A stretch of 53,599 nucleotides of DNA, from NCBI GenBank assembly GCA_013288045.1, contig JABDCP010000005.1:1-53599 (forward strand). Direction: 5' to 3'. Below, in pieces: positions 34,236 through 43,965 of the stretch (position 1 is its first letter; each line of letters begins with the position of its first letter). Below the pieces are notes generated by a model. The model saw only the letters and a program-made list of their open reading frames with translations. It made no database searches and had not been told where the DNA came from. Made by a program: the position numbers and the translations under genes. The stretch is from Candidatus Babelota bacterium. Its GTDB lineage: Bacteria; Babelota; Babeliae; Babelales; Babelaceae.

Positions 34236-34955
34236 ATGCAAAAATATTTTGCCGTTCTTCTGATAATTCTTTCTAGCAATTCAATCCAAGCAAAGCATAT
34301 GGATGGAGTTACCTTTACCAGTCCTCGCAAGGTCCTTGTCTTATATCAGCTGATGAAAGATGTGCATGAACTGTTTGAGGCAAAGAAGATTAGTTATTGG
34401 ATAGATAGTGGTACTCTCCTAGGTGCGGTACGCCACAAGGGTATTATACCTTGGGACACTGATCTTGACCTCTGTATTGATAAGCATGATGAGGAAAGGC
34501 TTCTTGATCTCAAACCACTTCTTGGCAAGTTAGGTTTAACCTTGGTATCGAAGACCTTTGGCTGGACGATCAAAGCAAAGGGAGGTTTCTGTGATATCTT
34601 TCTCGTGAGCAAGAGAAAGGGGACTTATATCTATGCTGATAAGCCTACCTCGACCTACTTTGCAAAACGGGATGATGGTCCAATCTATTATACACATGAT
34701 GAACTATTCCCTCTTAAGCAGTATCCCTTTGGGGATCTGTTGGTCTGGGGTCCGCGGGATCCCTATCTGTATCTTGATAATTACTACAAAGGGTGGCGAA
34801 CAACAGCAAAGTTTCTTGAGAGCCATCGGACCTACAGTTACTCATCAGTAACAGCTGTGCTTACCGAGGATGATAGAGTGCCTGCGCAGCCGCTTGGGCC
34901 GTTAGAAGATCGAGTGAGCAAGATATTAAATCGAGTGAGCAAGATATTAAAATGA
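34236..34955 (+). CDS. secreted LicD-family transferase
   Basis: AAGGGGGCTCTCTC precedes ATG 34236 (239 aa). A signal peptide (MQKYFAVLLIILSSNSIQA) leads into a LicD domain: YWIDSGTLLGAVRHKGIIPW (residues 54-73) with the metal-binding D74-T75-D76-L77-D78, then GGFCDIFLV. LicD proteins transfer phosphocholine or related phospho-groups from CDP-donors to glycans; fukutin-like proteins belong here. Donors are cytosolic, so an exported copy is unexpected in a bacterium. The last 14 codons are a perfect 21-base tandem repeat. Confidence 0.87.
   Translation: MQKYFAVLLIILSSNSIQAKHMDGVTFTSPRKVLVLYQLMKDVHELFEAKKISYWIDSGTLLGAVRHKGIIPWDTDLDLCIDKHDEERLLDLKPLLGKLGLTLVSKTFGWTIKAKGGFCDIFLVSKRKGTYIYADKPTSTYFAKRDDGPIYYTHDELFPLKQYPFGDLLVWGPRDPYLYLDNYYKGWRTTAKFLESHRTYSYSSVTAVLTEDDRVPAQPLGPLEDRVSKILNRVSKILK
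34909..34950 (+). repeat. perfect 21-base tandem duplication in the LicD gene 3' end
   Basis: Two identical 21-base copies (34909-34929 and 34930-34950), beginning ATCGAGTGAGC, duplicate seven codons at the C-terminus (RVSKILN-RVSKILK) just before the stop. The frame is preserved. Confidence 0.9.
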
Positions 34956-34965
34956 GTAACTAAAC

Positions 34966-36096
34966 CTAGTTATGCATATGAGCCTTGTAAGGCTCTTCAT
35001 GATTGTTAGCAACAAAGTTCATAATCAGTCCGAGCATCGCTACATTACAAAGAAGAGCAGACATTCCGTAGCTGATAAAGGGGAGTCCTAATCCTTTGGT
35101 CGGCATGAGCCCCGTAGCTACAAAAAGATTGATCAGTGCCTGGAGGCTTGTGAGAAGTACAAACCCGATGGTGGTATAATAGCAAAAGGGGTCATGAAGA
35201 CTGCGAGCAATCTTTAAACCGGTATACAAAAAAAGAATATACAATCCGATTAATGCTGAAGCTCCAATGAATCCCGTTTCTTCTGCAATAATCGAAAAGA
35301 TGAAGTCAGTATGCTGCATCGGTAGATAGAAAAACTTCTGCTTCGATTGAGCGATACCAACTCCAGTAACCTTTCCCGATCCAATAGCAATTAGTGACTG
35401 AATTATCTGAAACCCAGCTCCCTGAGGATCATCCCAGGGGTTGAGAAAAGCAAGTACCCTCTGAAGTCTGTAGGGCTTAAGCCAGACGAGTAATCCTGCA
35501 ACAGGTATCAGTGGCCCAATAGTTAGTGCTAAATGCAGTAACCGACACTGAGCGATATAGAGAAGTAAAAATGAGGTAAGTGAGAGCGTAACTGCCTGTC
35601 CAAAATCAGGCTGTTTTAATAAGAGCAGGGCGGTTGCACCAAGTACGCAGAGAATCGGTAAATAGCCTCGGGTAAATGAGGTGAGTCGATACTGTTTTTT
35701 TGCCAGCAAATAACCAAGATAGACGATGAAGGACATTTTAAGAGCCTCGCTGGGTTGAAACCCAAATCCTGCGATATAGATCCAGCGCTGTGATCCATGA
35801 ATCGATTGACCCATGCCAGGAATGAAAGTCATCACAGTAAGCATCACGGTTCCTAAGAACACCCAAGGTACCCACATCTTAATTATGTAGAGAGGAATCA
35901 GGCGTATGATAATAATGGCGATAAACCCGAGTATAAGACCAGTTAACTGTTTACGAAGATAATAGTCTGCAGATCCAAGCCGTTCAAGTGCATAGACGGA
36001 GCTTGAAGAATAGATAAAGACCATGCCGATGATGATGCAGATCATGGTGATGCACATAAAGGAAAATAGAGTCGAGCTATTTTTTGCCGTTATCAT
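34966..36096 (-). CDS. ftsW: FtsW/RodA/SpoVE-family glycan polymerase, most like FtsW
   Basis: SEDS-family polytopic protein that polymerises lipid II at the division site. AAAGGACCTACG precedes ATG 36096 (376 aa, about ten helices); the longer frame upstream is not used. Signature segments are GSQRWIYIAGFGFQPSEALK (family G-x-x-R-W ... Q-P-S-E), QPDFGQAV, FIFSIIAEETGFIGA and the C-terminal TGLMPTKGLGLPFISYG. The conserved Asp following QP is present. Together with murD it shows that peptidoglycan synthesis is retained. Confidence 0.92.
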   Translation of the reverse strand: MITAKNSSTLFSFMCITMICIIIGMVFIYSSSSVYALERLGSADYYLRKQLTGLILGFIAIIIIRLIPLYIIKMWVPWVFLGTVMLTVMTFIPGMGQSIHGSQRWIYIAGFGFQPSEALKMSFIVYLGYLLAKKQYRLTSFTRGYLPILCVLGATALLLLKQPDFGQAVTLSLTSFLLLYIAQCRLLHLALTIGPLIPVAGLLVWLKPYRLQRVLAFLNPWDDPQGAGFQIIQSLIAIGSGKVTGVGIAQSKQKFFYLPMQHTDFIFSIIAEETGFIGASALIGLYILFLYTGLKIARSLHDPFCYYTTIGFVLLTSLQALINLFVATGLMPTKGLGLPFISYGMSALLCNVAMLGLIMNFVANNHEEPYKAHMHN

Positions 36097-36459
36097 CGTA
36101 GGTCCTTTCCTTTCACCACTGTACAATGAAATGAGCACAAGAGGAAGATCTTTTTTGTAAGATGTTCCGATAGCGATGAAGATACGCTTGTACAAAAATC
36201 GCACTCTCTATTTGGTTCTACATGATTTTTTTCAAGCTGGTAGTGGTGCAGTTTTGCTTTGAGCGAACTTTTTTATCAACGTACGATCTTCTTGCTTTAC
36301 TAAGTTGCACTGCATGCTTACAAAAAAATGCAAAACTCTTGCAATTCAATTTTTGAATGTGATACCGTGTGTGAAATTGATGTGGAAGCAAACCAGTTTT
36401 CATCAAATGGTACCCAAGAGTGCATTTTGAAAACACATACTAATAAAAGGAGTAGTTGT

Positions 36460-39400
36460 ATGAAGAAACAGCTTTTACTATCGCTCGGTGCGATATGCTA
36501 TATGATGAGTAGTTTTGCGCAAGGTCCCTTGCGTATTTCGCAGATCGATGTGACCCCGGCTGCTTGTGTTGGGGGCGGCAATCCAGCGGTACCGAACACG
36601 TTTGTTACCGTTGTGCCTGAAGGTGGTGTACCTCCTTATAAATTTTTTCTGGGCAGTGTACCGCTATCTCCTAGTGGAAGTTTTTCTTTTCCACTTAACA
36701 CTCCACCAAGCCTTGTTATCAATGTTCAGGATTCTTCTGCGAATCCAGTTGGCACACAGCAAACTATCACTCTTAATAATGTTGGATCGGATTTTACCTT
36801 TTATAGTGTGAGTATAGATCCTGTGACTAATTGTCAGGTGACTCCTAACGGGGCCATTACTATCGTAACCGAAGGTAAACAGAACTCAACAATACAGAGA
36901 CCGCTTTTCTCCTTGAATGAGCCAGGTGGTGCCACAGACTCATCTGTCGGAGTGTTTACAGGGCTAGAAGGTCAAATTGCTATTAGTTTTCGGGATGAGC
37001 TGGCTACTTGTGCTCCAGTCTCAATTTCAGTGCCTGTTGGCACATTTCCTGTAGAAATAGTTAACCCATCAGCTACAGGGGCACCTCTAGAAGGCGTAGC
37101 ACCTGTATGCAGCGGTACCAGTGATGGATTTTTGGAATTTACGATCATAGGTGGAACTCCTCCCTATTTAGCATGTCTTACTCCAACTATTGCTGAAGAG
37201 ACTCAGCCGAGCGATCCTTCAAGAGTATGCACATTAACTGATTGTGGAACTTGTGGAACAGGTTTTATAGGCGGCCTTTCCAGTGGTACCTACACACTTA
37301 GTGTCTCAGATGCAAATGGGTGTGCGGCTACTAACAACCAATTACCGGTTGTCATTCCATCGGGTAAAATAACTATTGATACTACTACAAGTACTACAAC
37401 TGTAACCCCTTGTTTTAATCAAGCTAACGGTACTTTAGAGGTAAACGTAGATACTATTCAAGCTCCTACAACGGTGACAATCACTGGCCCGGTAACAAGG
37501 ACTTCATCTCCTCAGACCACAAATCCGTTTATATTTGCTAAAATACCAGGCGGCACCTATCAAATTACTGCAACAGATGGAACCAATTGTGCGATAGCAT
37601 CATTAACCGTTCCTGTTACAGGTCCTATCACATTTACTTATCATACTATTGAAGCTGATTTAAGTGGTTCTGCTGTTAGTGTAAATAATCTAACACAGCC
37701 GCCTGTATGCACTAATCCGAGCGACGGTTTCATAGTAATTGACAGCGTCATTCCTAATGATGGTACTGTAAAATTCTTTTCGTTAGATGGAGCTACTTTC
37801 GAACCTTTTTCACAAACAACAGCTCCATTCGTTATCTGTGCAGGTCCAGGATTTCATACGCTTACCTTAGCATTTGATGATTTGGGCGTATGTACTTCTC
37901 AAACAGTAACCGTATTTGTCGGTACATCGACTATTACCTTTACACCAGTAGTGACAAATGCGCCCTGTTTTAATGGTAGTGCGACGAGTGGTTCTGCTTT
38001 TGATGGTAATGGAACAATTAAAGTTACAGGTATAAGTGGTGGTACTCCTGATCCTATTACTGACCTTTATACCTTTTCAATTGGAACAGAAGCAGGATTT
38101 AAACCCAGCAATCAGTCGTTTACCGTCCCTGCGGGTACCTATGAGGTGACGATAAAAGACCATAATGGGTTTTTCTCAGATCCGCAAATTGTTACGGTTG
38201 AGCCGCAAAGTGAAATTATTCTCTCATTTGATGTTACGACCCCGATTACCTGCCCAGGAAGTGCTACCGGTGTGATAACGGCGACAGCAACAGGCGGTAG
38301 CGGTTCGTATTCCTTTTCTCTTGATGGTACCCAAGGTACCTTTATTACCCCCCCTTCTCCGGGGACCTCATTAACTTTTCCACCTACAGCGGCTGGAACT
38401 TATTCTCTAGTTGCAAAGGATGCGGTGAATGGCTGTTTCTCAAGAACCCAAGAGTTGGTGTTACAAGATGCGGCTCCAATGCTTATAACTTATACGACCT
38501 CACCATCTGCGTGTAATAGTACTACTAGTACAGGAGATATAAGTATTTCAAATATTTCGGGCGGCTTACCCCCATATACCGCTGTAATTGATGGTCTTAG
38601 TTTCACTACCAAATTTGGTCCAGGGACTACACACCCATTTCCGTTTGTAATTACTTCAAATCTTGCTCCCGGTTTTCATACGCTTACTATTCTTGATAGT
38701 ACCACGCCAAGCGCCTGTATGTCTCCAACGATTGAATTTGAGATACAGCCGGTCGTTATTACCATTCTATCTCCACCCACGATAACAAATGCCACCTGTT
38801 TTGGTAGTGATACTGGATCTATTAGCTTAGCTACTGCTCAAGTATCCGGTGGTACGCCATTAGCTGATGGTAATTATCTCTATTCAATTGGGACTTCTGA
38901 TGGTTTTCTACATGAGACCGGTACTCCATATACTGGCCTCCCTGCCGGTATCTATGCGGTAACGGTACAGGATGCGAATGGCTGTACCTCAGAACAAGAA
39001 CTTGTTGTGATCACTCAACCAACTGAAGTTACTTTCTCATTTGATGTGAGTAGCCCTATTCTCTGTCCAGGAGGGCCAGCCCAAGTAACTATTGGTGTTC
39101 CTCAAGGTGGTAGTGGAACGGGCTTTCAGTTTTCAATAGATGGTGGAACACACTTCACTGCATTCCCAACAGACTCTACTGGAAAAACAACGCCGGCTAC
39201 GGTAACACTTGGTGCGAACGGTACTTCTGCTGCTGGTACCTATATTCTCGTAGTGGAAGACAGTAATTCATGTCTTTCATCAATCCAAGAGCTTGTATTA
39301 GAAGATCCTCAACAGATAGGAATAGCGTTCACAACAAGTCCAGCAACCTGCAATTCTGGTAATGTGGGCACTATAAAAATAACAAGTGTTCTTGATGGAA

Positions 39401-40533
39401 ACGTAGGCCTTTCCAGTTCGACAACACCATCAGCGAACTTTACTTTTACTACGGTTGGAGTAAATCAGACCTTTACCGATACAGGTATTCCTCCAGTTAC
39501 GATAAATAGTGCTAATGGAGGGCCGGGAACCGTTCCTCCTGGTACCTATACGATTACCGCAACTGATACTAACGGATGTGTGTCTCCTTCAGTTACTGCG
39601 GTAGTTGAACAATTTGGGCCTCCTATTGTTGATTTTGAAGTAGGTGAAGTGACTGCTAACGCTGGATCTGATGGTTCAATAACGATACACGCGGTGACCA
39701 ACTTTGGTCCAGTTGTTCCGCCGGGCAAAATTACGTTTAATGTTGGAAACGGGGCGACAACAGATACCGATGTACCAGGTACTGTTTCCATGCTTGATGC
39801 TGGCGTCTATGAAGTGACGGTAACAAACACTACAACAGGATGTCAATCTACCTTTGAAGTGGAAGTAACAGAACCAACACGAACAAGGATTGTCGGAACC
39901 ATTTCAGTGGCTGCAACGACGGGCAGTAGCAATGGATGCTTGACGGTTCTTACCGAGTCAACTGCACCACTTCTTTACTCACTTATCTCAGTTGAGGGAG
40001 AAATAGACATAGAGGATCAGATTTCACCGCTCTTCTCGGGCTTGAAAAAAGGCTTCTATACCCTTAAGGTAAAACCAAGGTTTACAGGGACTACTCCTCC
40101 ACTTGGAGACACATTGCGTACTCCGCCTGCCATTGAACCGGATGGACAAGGTAATGAGGCTTTCGGTATTGGGGTTGTCGACGAAGTTTCTGCAATTACA
40201 GCAACAACGATAGTAACTCCTATTGATTGCAGTACAGGGCTCGGAGGCTCAATAACAGTAGTTGCTTCTGGTGGAGGTGCACCGTCAACGTGCAATTGTG
40301 CAGTAGGCTTATCGTTCTCGCTCAATGGAGGTCCATTCCAGACATCTCCTGTGTTTGATAACGTTACTACGACAAATAATATAGTTACGATACAGGATGC
40401 TGACTGTCATACCACCAGCATAGCTGTTACTGTTCCTATAGTACGAGTACCAAATAATAACCCGATATTTAATTTCTTGGCTAAATACTGCAAAATTGCA
40501 GGAAGTTGTGCTGTTGCTACTACTAAGCCTTAA
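36460..40533 (+). CDS. large secreted adhesin with SprB-like repeats
   Basis: AAAAGGAGTAGTTGT precedes ATG 36460 (1357 aa); the upstream in-frame ATG at 36328 is not needed. After the signal peptide (MKKQLLLSLGAICYMMSSFAQ) the protein consists of about ten beta-rich modules of 90-120 residues. Each has a Cys-containing strand (e.g. NATCFGSDTGSI), a turn GGTPP/GGSGSY, and the ending G.Y.VTVQDANGC. This is the pattern of SprB repeats, known from Bacteroidetes gliding adhesins. The protein ends without an obvious sorting domain (CKIAGSCAVATTKP). Surface attachment, possibly to the host, is inferred. The terminator at 40557 follows. Confidence 0.85.
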   Translation: MKKQLLLSLGAICYMMSSFAQGPLRISQIDVTPAACVGGGNPAVPNTFVTVVPEGGVPPYKFFLGSVPLSPSGSFSFPLNTPPSLVINVQDSSANPVGTQQTITLNNVGSDFTFYSVSIDPVTNCQVTPNGAITIVTEGKQNSTIQRPLFSLNEPGGATDSSVGVFTGLEGQIAISFRDELATCAPVSISVPVGTFPVEIVNPSATGAPLEGVAPVCSGTSDGFLEFTIIGGTPPYLACLTPTIAEETQPSDPSRVCTLTDCGTCGTGFIGGLSSGTYTLSVSDANGCAATNNQLPVVIPSGKITIDTTTSTTTVTPCFNQANGTLEVNVDTIQAPTTVTITGPVTRTSSPQTTNPFIFAKIPGGTYQITATDGTNCAIASLTVPVTGPITFTYHTIEADLSGSAVSVNNLTQPPVCTNPSDGFIVIDSVIPNDGTVKFFSLDGATFEPFSQTTAPFVICAGPGFHTLTLAFDDLGVCTSQTVTVFVGTSTITFTPVVTNAPCFNGSATSGSAFDGNGTIKVTGISGGTPDPITDLYTFSIGTEAGFKPSNQSFTVPAGTYEVTIKDHNGFFSDPQIVTVEPQSEIILSFDVTTPITCPGSATGVITATATGGSGSYSFSLDGTQGTFITPPSPGTSLTFPPTAAGTYSLVAKDAVNGCFSRTQELVLQDAAPMLITYTTSPSACNSTTSTGDISISNISGGLPPYTAVIDGLSFTTKFGPGTTHPFPFVITSNLAPGFHTLTILDSTTPSACMSPTIEFEIQPVVITILSPPTITNATCFGSDTGSISLATAQVSGGTPLADGNYLYSIGTSDGFLHETGTPYTGLPAGIYAVTVQDANGCTSEQELVVITQPTEVTFSFDVSSPILCPGGPAQVTIGVPQGGSGTGFQFSIDGGTHFTAFPTDSTGKTTPATVTLGANGTSAAGTYILVVEDSNSCLSSIQELVLEDPQQIGIAFTTSPATCNSGNVGTIKITSVLDGNVGLSSSTTPSANFTFTTVGVNQTFTDTGIPPVTINSANGGPGTVPPGTYTITATDTNGCVSPSVTAVVEQFGPPIVDFEVGEVTANAGSDGSITIHAVTNFGPVVPPGKITFNVGNGATTDTDVPGTVSMLDAGVYEVTVTNTTTGCQSTFEVEVTEPTRTRIVGTISVAATTGSSNGCLTVLTESTAPLLYSLISVEGEIDIEDQISPLFSGLKKGFYTLKVKPRFTGTTPPLGDTLRTPPAIEPDGQGNEAFGIGVVDEVSAITATTIVTPIDCSTGLGGSITVVASGGGAPSTCNCAVGLSFSLNGGPFQTSPVFDNVTTTNNIVTIQDADCHTTSIAVTVPIVRVPNNNPIFNFLAKYCKIAGSCAVATTKP

Positions 40534-40556
40534 TAGTATAAGAATATCGTGAGAGC

Positions 40557-40590
40557 TGAGGGTCCGCATAGTCGGGCCCTCAACCTTTTT
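40557..40590 (+). terminator. rho-independent terminator after the adhesin gene
   Basis: TGAGGGTCC (40557-40565) pairs with GGGCCCTCA (40574-40582), one G-U pair, 8-base loop, followed by ACCTTTTTC. Confidence 0.85.
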
Positions 40591-40648
40591 CTTGATTAGA
40601 ATGCATGAATGGCATATGCTTAGGGCTACGAATAGTGAGGATACCTCT

Positions 40649-41554
40649 ATGGATCTAACGTTTAGTAGTAGTCAGCATCTGAAGAACTTTCTTGCATCAC
40701 TCGATATACGGCAGTCTTCTAAGCTTACGTATCAACGCCAATTAAAGGAGTTCTTTGGCTGGTGTAAGAAGAATACTATTCTTGCTTATGACCGTGAAGC
40801 GCTGCTTGCCTATAAGCTTCATCTTTCTAAAGATCGTTCATTAGCGGCCTTTACCATATCGGGATATTTAACAGCTGTCCGAAGATATTTTGAATGGCTT
40901 GAGGTCTACCACCAGCAACCTAATGTAGCGCGAGGTATAAAAGGTCCCAGTCGAAAAAGGGGCTTTAAAAAGGATTGCCTTACTATTGAACAAGTTAAAA
41001 AGATGCTTATCTCTATTGATAGATCGTCATTGACTGGTAAACGTGACTTTGCAATGGTGAATCTGATGGTACGTACCGGACTGAGGACTATTGAGATTGC
41101 TCGTGCTCAGAGGGAAGATATTGCTCAGCAGGGTGGTGAGATTGTTCTCTTTATTCATGGAAAAGGTCGTGATTCAAAAGATGAGCTTGTGTTGCTCACT
41201 CCTTCTACCTATGAGCCGATTATGGAATATCTTACTGAGCGTGGCAGTATAAAACAGGAAGATCCTCTTTTTGCTTCTCATAGTACTAAGAACTTTGGTA
41301 AAGCGTTGACCACACGTTCAGTATCTCGAATTTGTAAGCATCATTTAAAATGTAATAACCTCGATGATGCTCGTCTCACCGCGCATAGCTTGCGCCATAC
41401 AGCAGTAACGTTGAGTCTCTTAGCAGGGGCAACACCACAAGAAGCAAAGCTTATGGCGCGCCATGCTGATATAAACACGACGCTTATTTATGCTCATAAT
41501 ATTAACCGGATTAAGCAAGCACCAGAAAAGAAGATCGACGAAATTCTTGAGTGA
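40649..41554 (+). CDS. tyrosine recombinase, XerC/XerD type
   Basis: GAGGATACCTCT precedes ATG 40649 (301 aa); an upstream in-frame ATG overlaps the terminator region. The N-terminal SAM-like core-binding domain spans residues 1-95. The catalytic domain holds all active residues: R in TGLRTIEIA, K in HGKGRDSKDE, H-x-x-R in AHSLRHTAVT, H in ARHADINTT and the nucleophile Y in LIYAHN. Xer recombinases resolve chromosome dimers at dif or act on mobile DNA. No dif-like site or prophage is visible nearby, so a housekeeping role is likely. Confidence 0.92.
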   Translation: MDLTFSSSQHLKNFLASLDIRQSSKLTYQRQLKEFFGWCKKNTILAYDREALLAYKLHLSKDRSLAAFTISGYLTAVRRYFEWLEVYHQQPNVARGIKGPSRKRGFKKDCLTIEQVKKMLISIDRSSLTGKRDFAMVNLMVRTGLRTIEIARAQREDIAQQGGEIVLFIHGKGRDSKDELVLLTPSTYEPIMEYLTERGSIKQEDPLFASHSTKNFGKALTTRSVSRICKHHLKCNNLDDARLTAHSLRHTAVTLSLLAGATPQEAKLMARHADINTTLIYAHNINRIKQAPEKKIDEILE

Positions 41555-41744
41555 TCTTATGATGTGTGAGCATGCTCACGCATTACTCAGTTTTCCCAAT
41601 GTTTGCGGGATGATTAATAGGGTTGATCTGGATCCTGACGATGAACGAGGGACTCACTGGTAAAAGTTTGGAAGTATGATAATTTCTGTCAGTTTGGTAT
41701 TCACGATGTCGCGTATTACTCTTCTTTGGAGTGTCTAAATAGGG

Positions 41745-42557
41745 TTACCAGTTCAAATCTTTTTCGTAGCCGAGTTTAATTAATAGTTGTCCTGCAGCTT
41801 TCTTAAATACTTCTTTATCTTGTTCAGTAAAATAGTCTCTCCAAGATCCAATTTTGCCACTTCTAAAAGTGTTTGCATATGCACCTTTCTTGCCAAAAAG
41901 ACTCTGTGCAATCTTCTGAGCTCTGTCTAACGAAATTGGATGATCTAGATGGTGAGCAATATTCATAATTTCTTGAATTTGTGCCTCTTTACTTCCTCCG
42001 CCATCAGGGCCAACCAACTTTTCAAATGTTGTGGTATAAAATAGGGGGTGATCAATCCAGCCCAGATATCTATCATAAAAATCAACGACTCCCATAAAAG
42101 GCTTCATTTTCTTGTCGAGCCACTTCATGGGAACCGAAGCAATTAAGGAAGTATCTAAAACCCAGGATTGAATAGCTTGGCTAAACTCCATATGAGCTAG
42201 TTTGGGCCATTCGTTTGGATAGCGTTTTGCGTAATGTATCATTGAAATACATTGATCGCGTGGGTCCCTCAGGATAAAGACTCCTTTAAAGCCATTTTTT
42301 GCGATGAGTCTCATGTTTTCTTCTGTACATACTGCGTGACCAACGAGAGATTCCGCCTGTACATCCTGATCACAGAGAATCGTATACGTCTTACGATGAC
42401 CGATTATTCCGATACCTGTAATTTCATAAATGCATTTCATAAGAAGGTGGGTTCCACATTTTGGTATGGAAGTTACAATGATCTTGGGAGAAATAGTAGA
42501 CGTCGAAAAAAGAACTATACCGAACAAAAACACTCTTACTTGATTTTTGATGCTCAT
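41745..42557 (-). CDS. secreted sulfotransferase
   Basis: AAGGAGGGTTTAG precedes ATG 42557 (270 aa). A hydrophobic N-terminus (VRVFLFGIVLFSTSTIS) acts as signal peptide. The PAPS-binding motifs are present: 5'-phosphosulfate loop SIPKCGTHLL (K33) and 3'-phosphate motif ILRDPRDQCIS (R97-R100), with the family C-terminal GSWRDYFTEQD..F..., GYEKDL. It resembles eukaryotic-type sulfotransferases, which move sulfate from PAPS to sugars, lipids or proteins. PAPS is absent outside the bacterial cell, so the place of action is a puzzle; the host is the natural guess. Confidence 0.85.
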   Translation of the reverse strand: MSIKNQVRVFLFGIVLFSTSTISPKIIVTSIPKCGTHLLMKCIYEITGIGIIGHRKTYTILCDQDVQAESLVGHAVCTEENMRLIAKNGFKGVFILRDPRDQCISMIHYAKRYPNEWPKLAHMEFSQAIQSWVLDTSLIASVPMKWLDKKMKPFMGVVDFYDRYLGWIDHPLFYTTTFEKLVGPDGGGSKEAQIQEIMNIAHHLDHPISLDRAQKIAQSLFGKKGAYANTFRSGKIGSWRDYFTEQDKEVFKKAAGQLLIKLGYEKDLNW

Positions 42558-42726
42558 CTAAACCCTCCTTGAGTTGATAATTTCTCGTGCATAGGTTAGC
42601 AAAACAAAAAGATTACAGCCAACGAAATTGCCTGCAAATTAAAGTTGATCCGAAGGTTCAAAACAAGCACCAATTAAGTTAGTGAAAGCCGTGGGAAAAG
42701 ATATCTTGAATGTTCTGTTTCCAGCC

Positions 42727-43926
42727 CTAAAGCTGCCTAAAGAGGGCATTATTTCCGCGGGCAAGAATCTGCATCGGATTTTGGGTTGCTAACAGTAGGG
42801 GTAATTCTTTTAAGGCATCTGAAAAAGAAAGTGTGGTATGAGTGCCCATAGTTTCACGTTGTTTACCTGCGTAAAGTAGATAGGTATGAGCCTCAGGGTA
42901 ATCTTTAGAAAAGGCGCGTAAGGGCTTAGTAAGCTTTGTCGTTTCTATAGGTGATGTTGTGAGAGAAAAAGCGTGGATACCCCGTGGTCCATGGAGAATA
43001 AAAGGTACTTCAGTACCGGCAAACGTTTGCCAGAAATGGAAGGTATAGCCAAGTGAATAATAGTCATTTATGGCACGCGCGGACTGCAAAAACAAAGTCT
43101 GCAATGCCGCGCCTGCCATCTCTCCCTCACGATTATCAGATCCCATATAACGCAGGGCGTTATAGACACCTGTATCAAAAAAATAGAACTTATTGTGCGC
43201 TATGATTTTCCTTTTTACGTTATGCGTAAAGGGGGTAATACGGACTGCTAACAGGAGATCTTCAAGAAGATCAAAGTACCGTGATACCATAAGTCTATTT
43301 AACGAAAGCTCTCGTGCTAACTCAGAAACGTTTAATACCGATCCTTGTGAAAAACTTGCTCTCTCAAGAAAGCGGGTAAAGCCGCTTATGTTTCTGGTAA
43401 GTCCTTGCTGAAGAACTTCTTCATAACTTCCTTGTTGTAGATAACTTGCCAAGTATGACGCGGCGTCAGGGTTGCCGATTGCTTCGGGGAGTAGCCCAGA
43501 CTTTAAAAGCTGCGGTATTGCAATGGAGGTAGTAATTTCTTGTATGGTTAATGGGTGCATTTGATAGGTAAGCACTTTTGCAAGAAGAGTATTTATTCCT
43601 TGCTTGCGAAGACTTTGCGCACTAGATGCAGTAAGTAAAAAACGAATTTGCCGTTCTTTAATTAAACGCTCTACTTCATCAAGTAGTTGTGGAACCCGCT
43701 GTACTTCATCTATGACAACCCAACCTTTAAAGTCTGGGGGGATGAGCGTCTCAAGGCGACTAGGTTGCGCCAAAAGAGGTCCATAAATACCAAACCCTTC
43801 AAGATCAATATATAAACAATCTGGGAGCTTCTCTTTTACCCAGGTTGTTTTTCCCGTTCCACGAGGACCAAGTAAGAAGATACTATGGGGTCCTGCGAGG
43901 GGCAACGATAGAATTCTGTTGTACAT
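42727..43926 (-). CDS. AAA+ ATPase with DUF4143 domain
   Basis: This 399-aa protein has Walker A GPRGTGKT (near residue 21), Walker B WVVIDEVQ and sensor FLLTASSAQSLRK in the N-terminal ATPase domain. A winged-helix segment (SELARELSLNRLMVSRYFDLLEDL) is followed by the DUF4143 domain (FYFFDTGVYNALR ... AGAALQTLFLQS). This family is abundant in host-associated and symbiotic bacteria, but its role is unclear. A palindrome (43949-43965) lies just upstream and could be an operator. The start has a poor ribosome binding site. Confidence 0.9.
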   Translation of the reverse strand: MYNRILSLPLAGPHSIFLLGPRGTGKTTWVKEKLPDCLYIDLEGFGIYGPLLAQPSRLETLIPPDFKGWVVIDEVQRVPQLLDEVERLIKERQIRFLLTASSAQSLRKQGINTLLAKVLTYQMHPLTIQEITTSIAIPQLLKSGLLPEAIGNPDAASYLASYLQQGSYEEVLQQGLTRNISGFTRFLERASFSQGSVLNVSELARELSLNRLMVSRYFDLLEDLLLAVRITPFTHNVKRKIIAHNKFYFFDTGVYNALRYMGSDNREGEMAGAALQTLFLQSARAINDYYSLGYTFHFWQTFAGTEVPFILHGPRGIHAFSLTTSPIETTKLTKPLRAFSKDYPEAHTYLLYAGKQRETMGTHTTLSFSDALKELPLLLATQNPMQILARGNNALFRQL

Positions 43927-43948
43927 ATAATCGTTTTTCCATAAAATT

Positions 43949-43965
43949 TGATCATCTTATGATCA
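43949..43965. promoter_or_regulatory. palindromic operator-like site
   Basis: TGATCAT-CTT-ATGATCA is a perfect 7-bp palindrome with a 3-base centre, 23 bases upstream of the reverse-strand ATPase start. A repressor site or promoter-overlapping operator is likely. Confidence 0.5.

Noticed and set aside
41576-41589. GTGAGCATGCTCAC palindrome after the Xer gene
   Set aside because: Only 14 bases with no loop or U-run. It is too short to call dif, a terminator or an operator.
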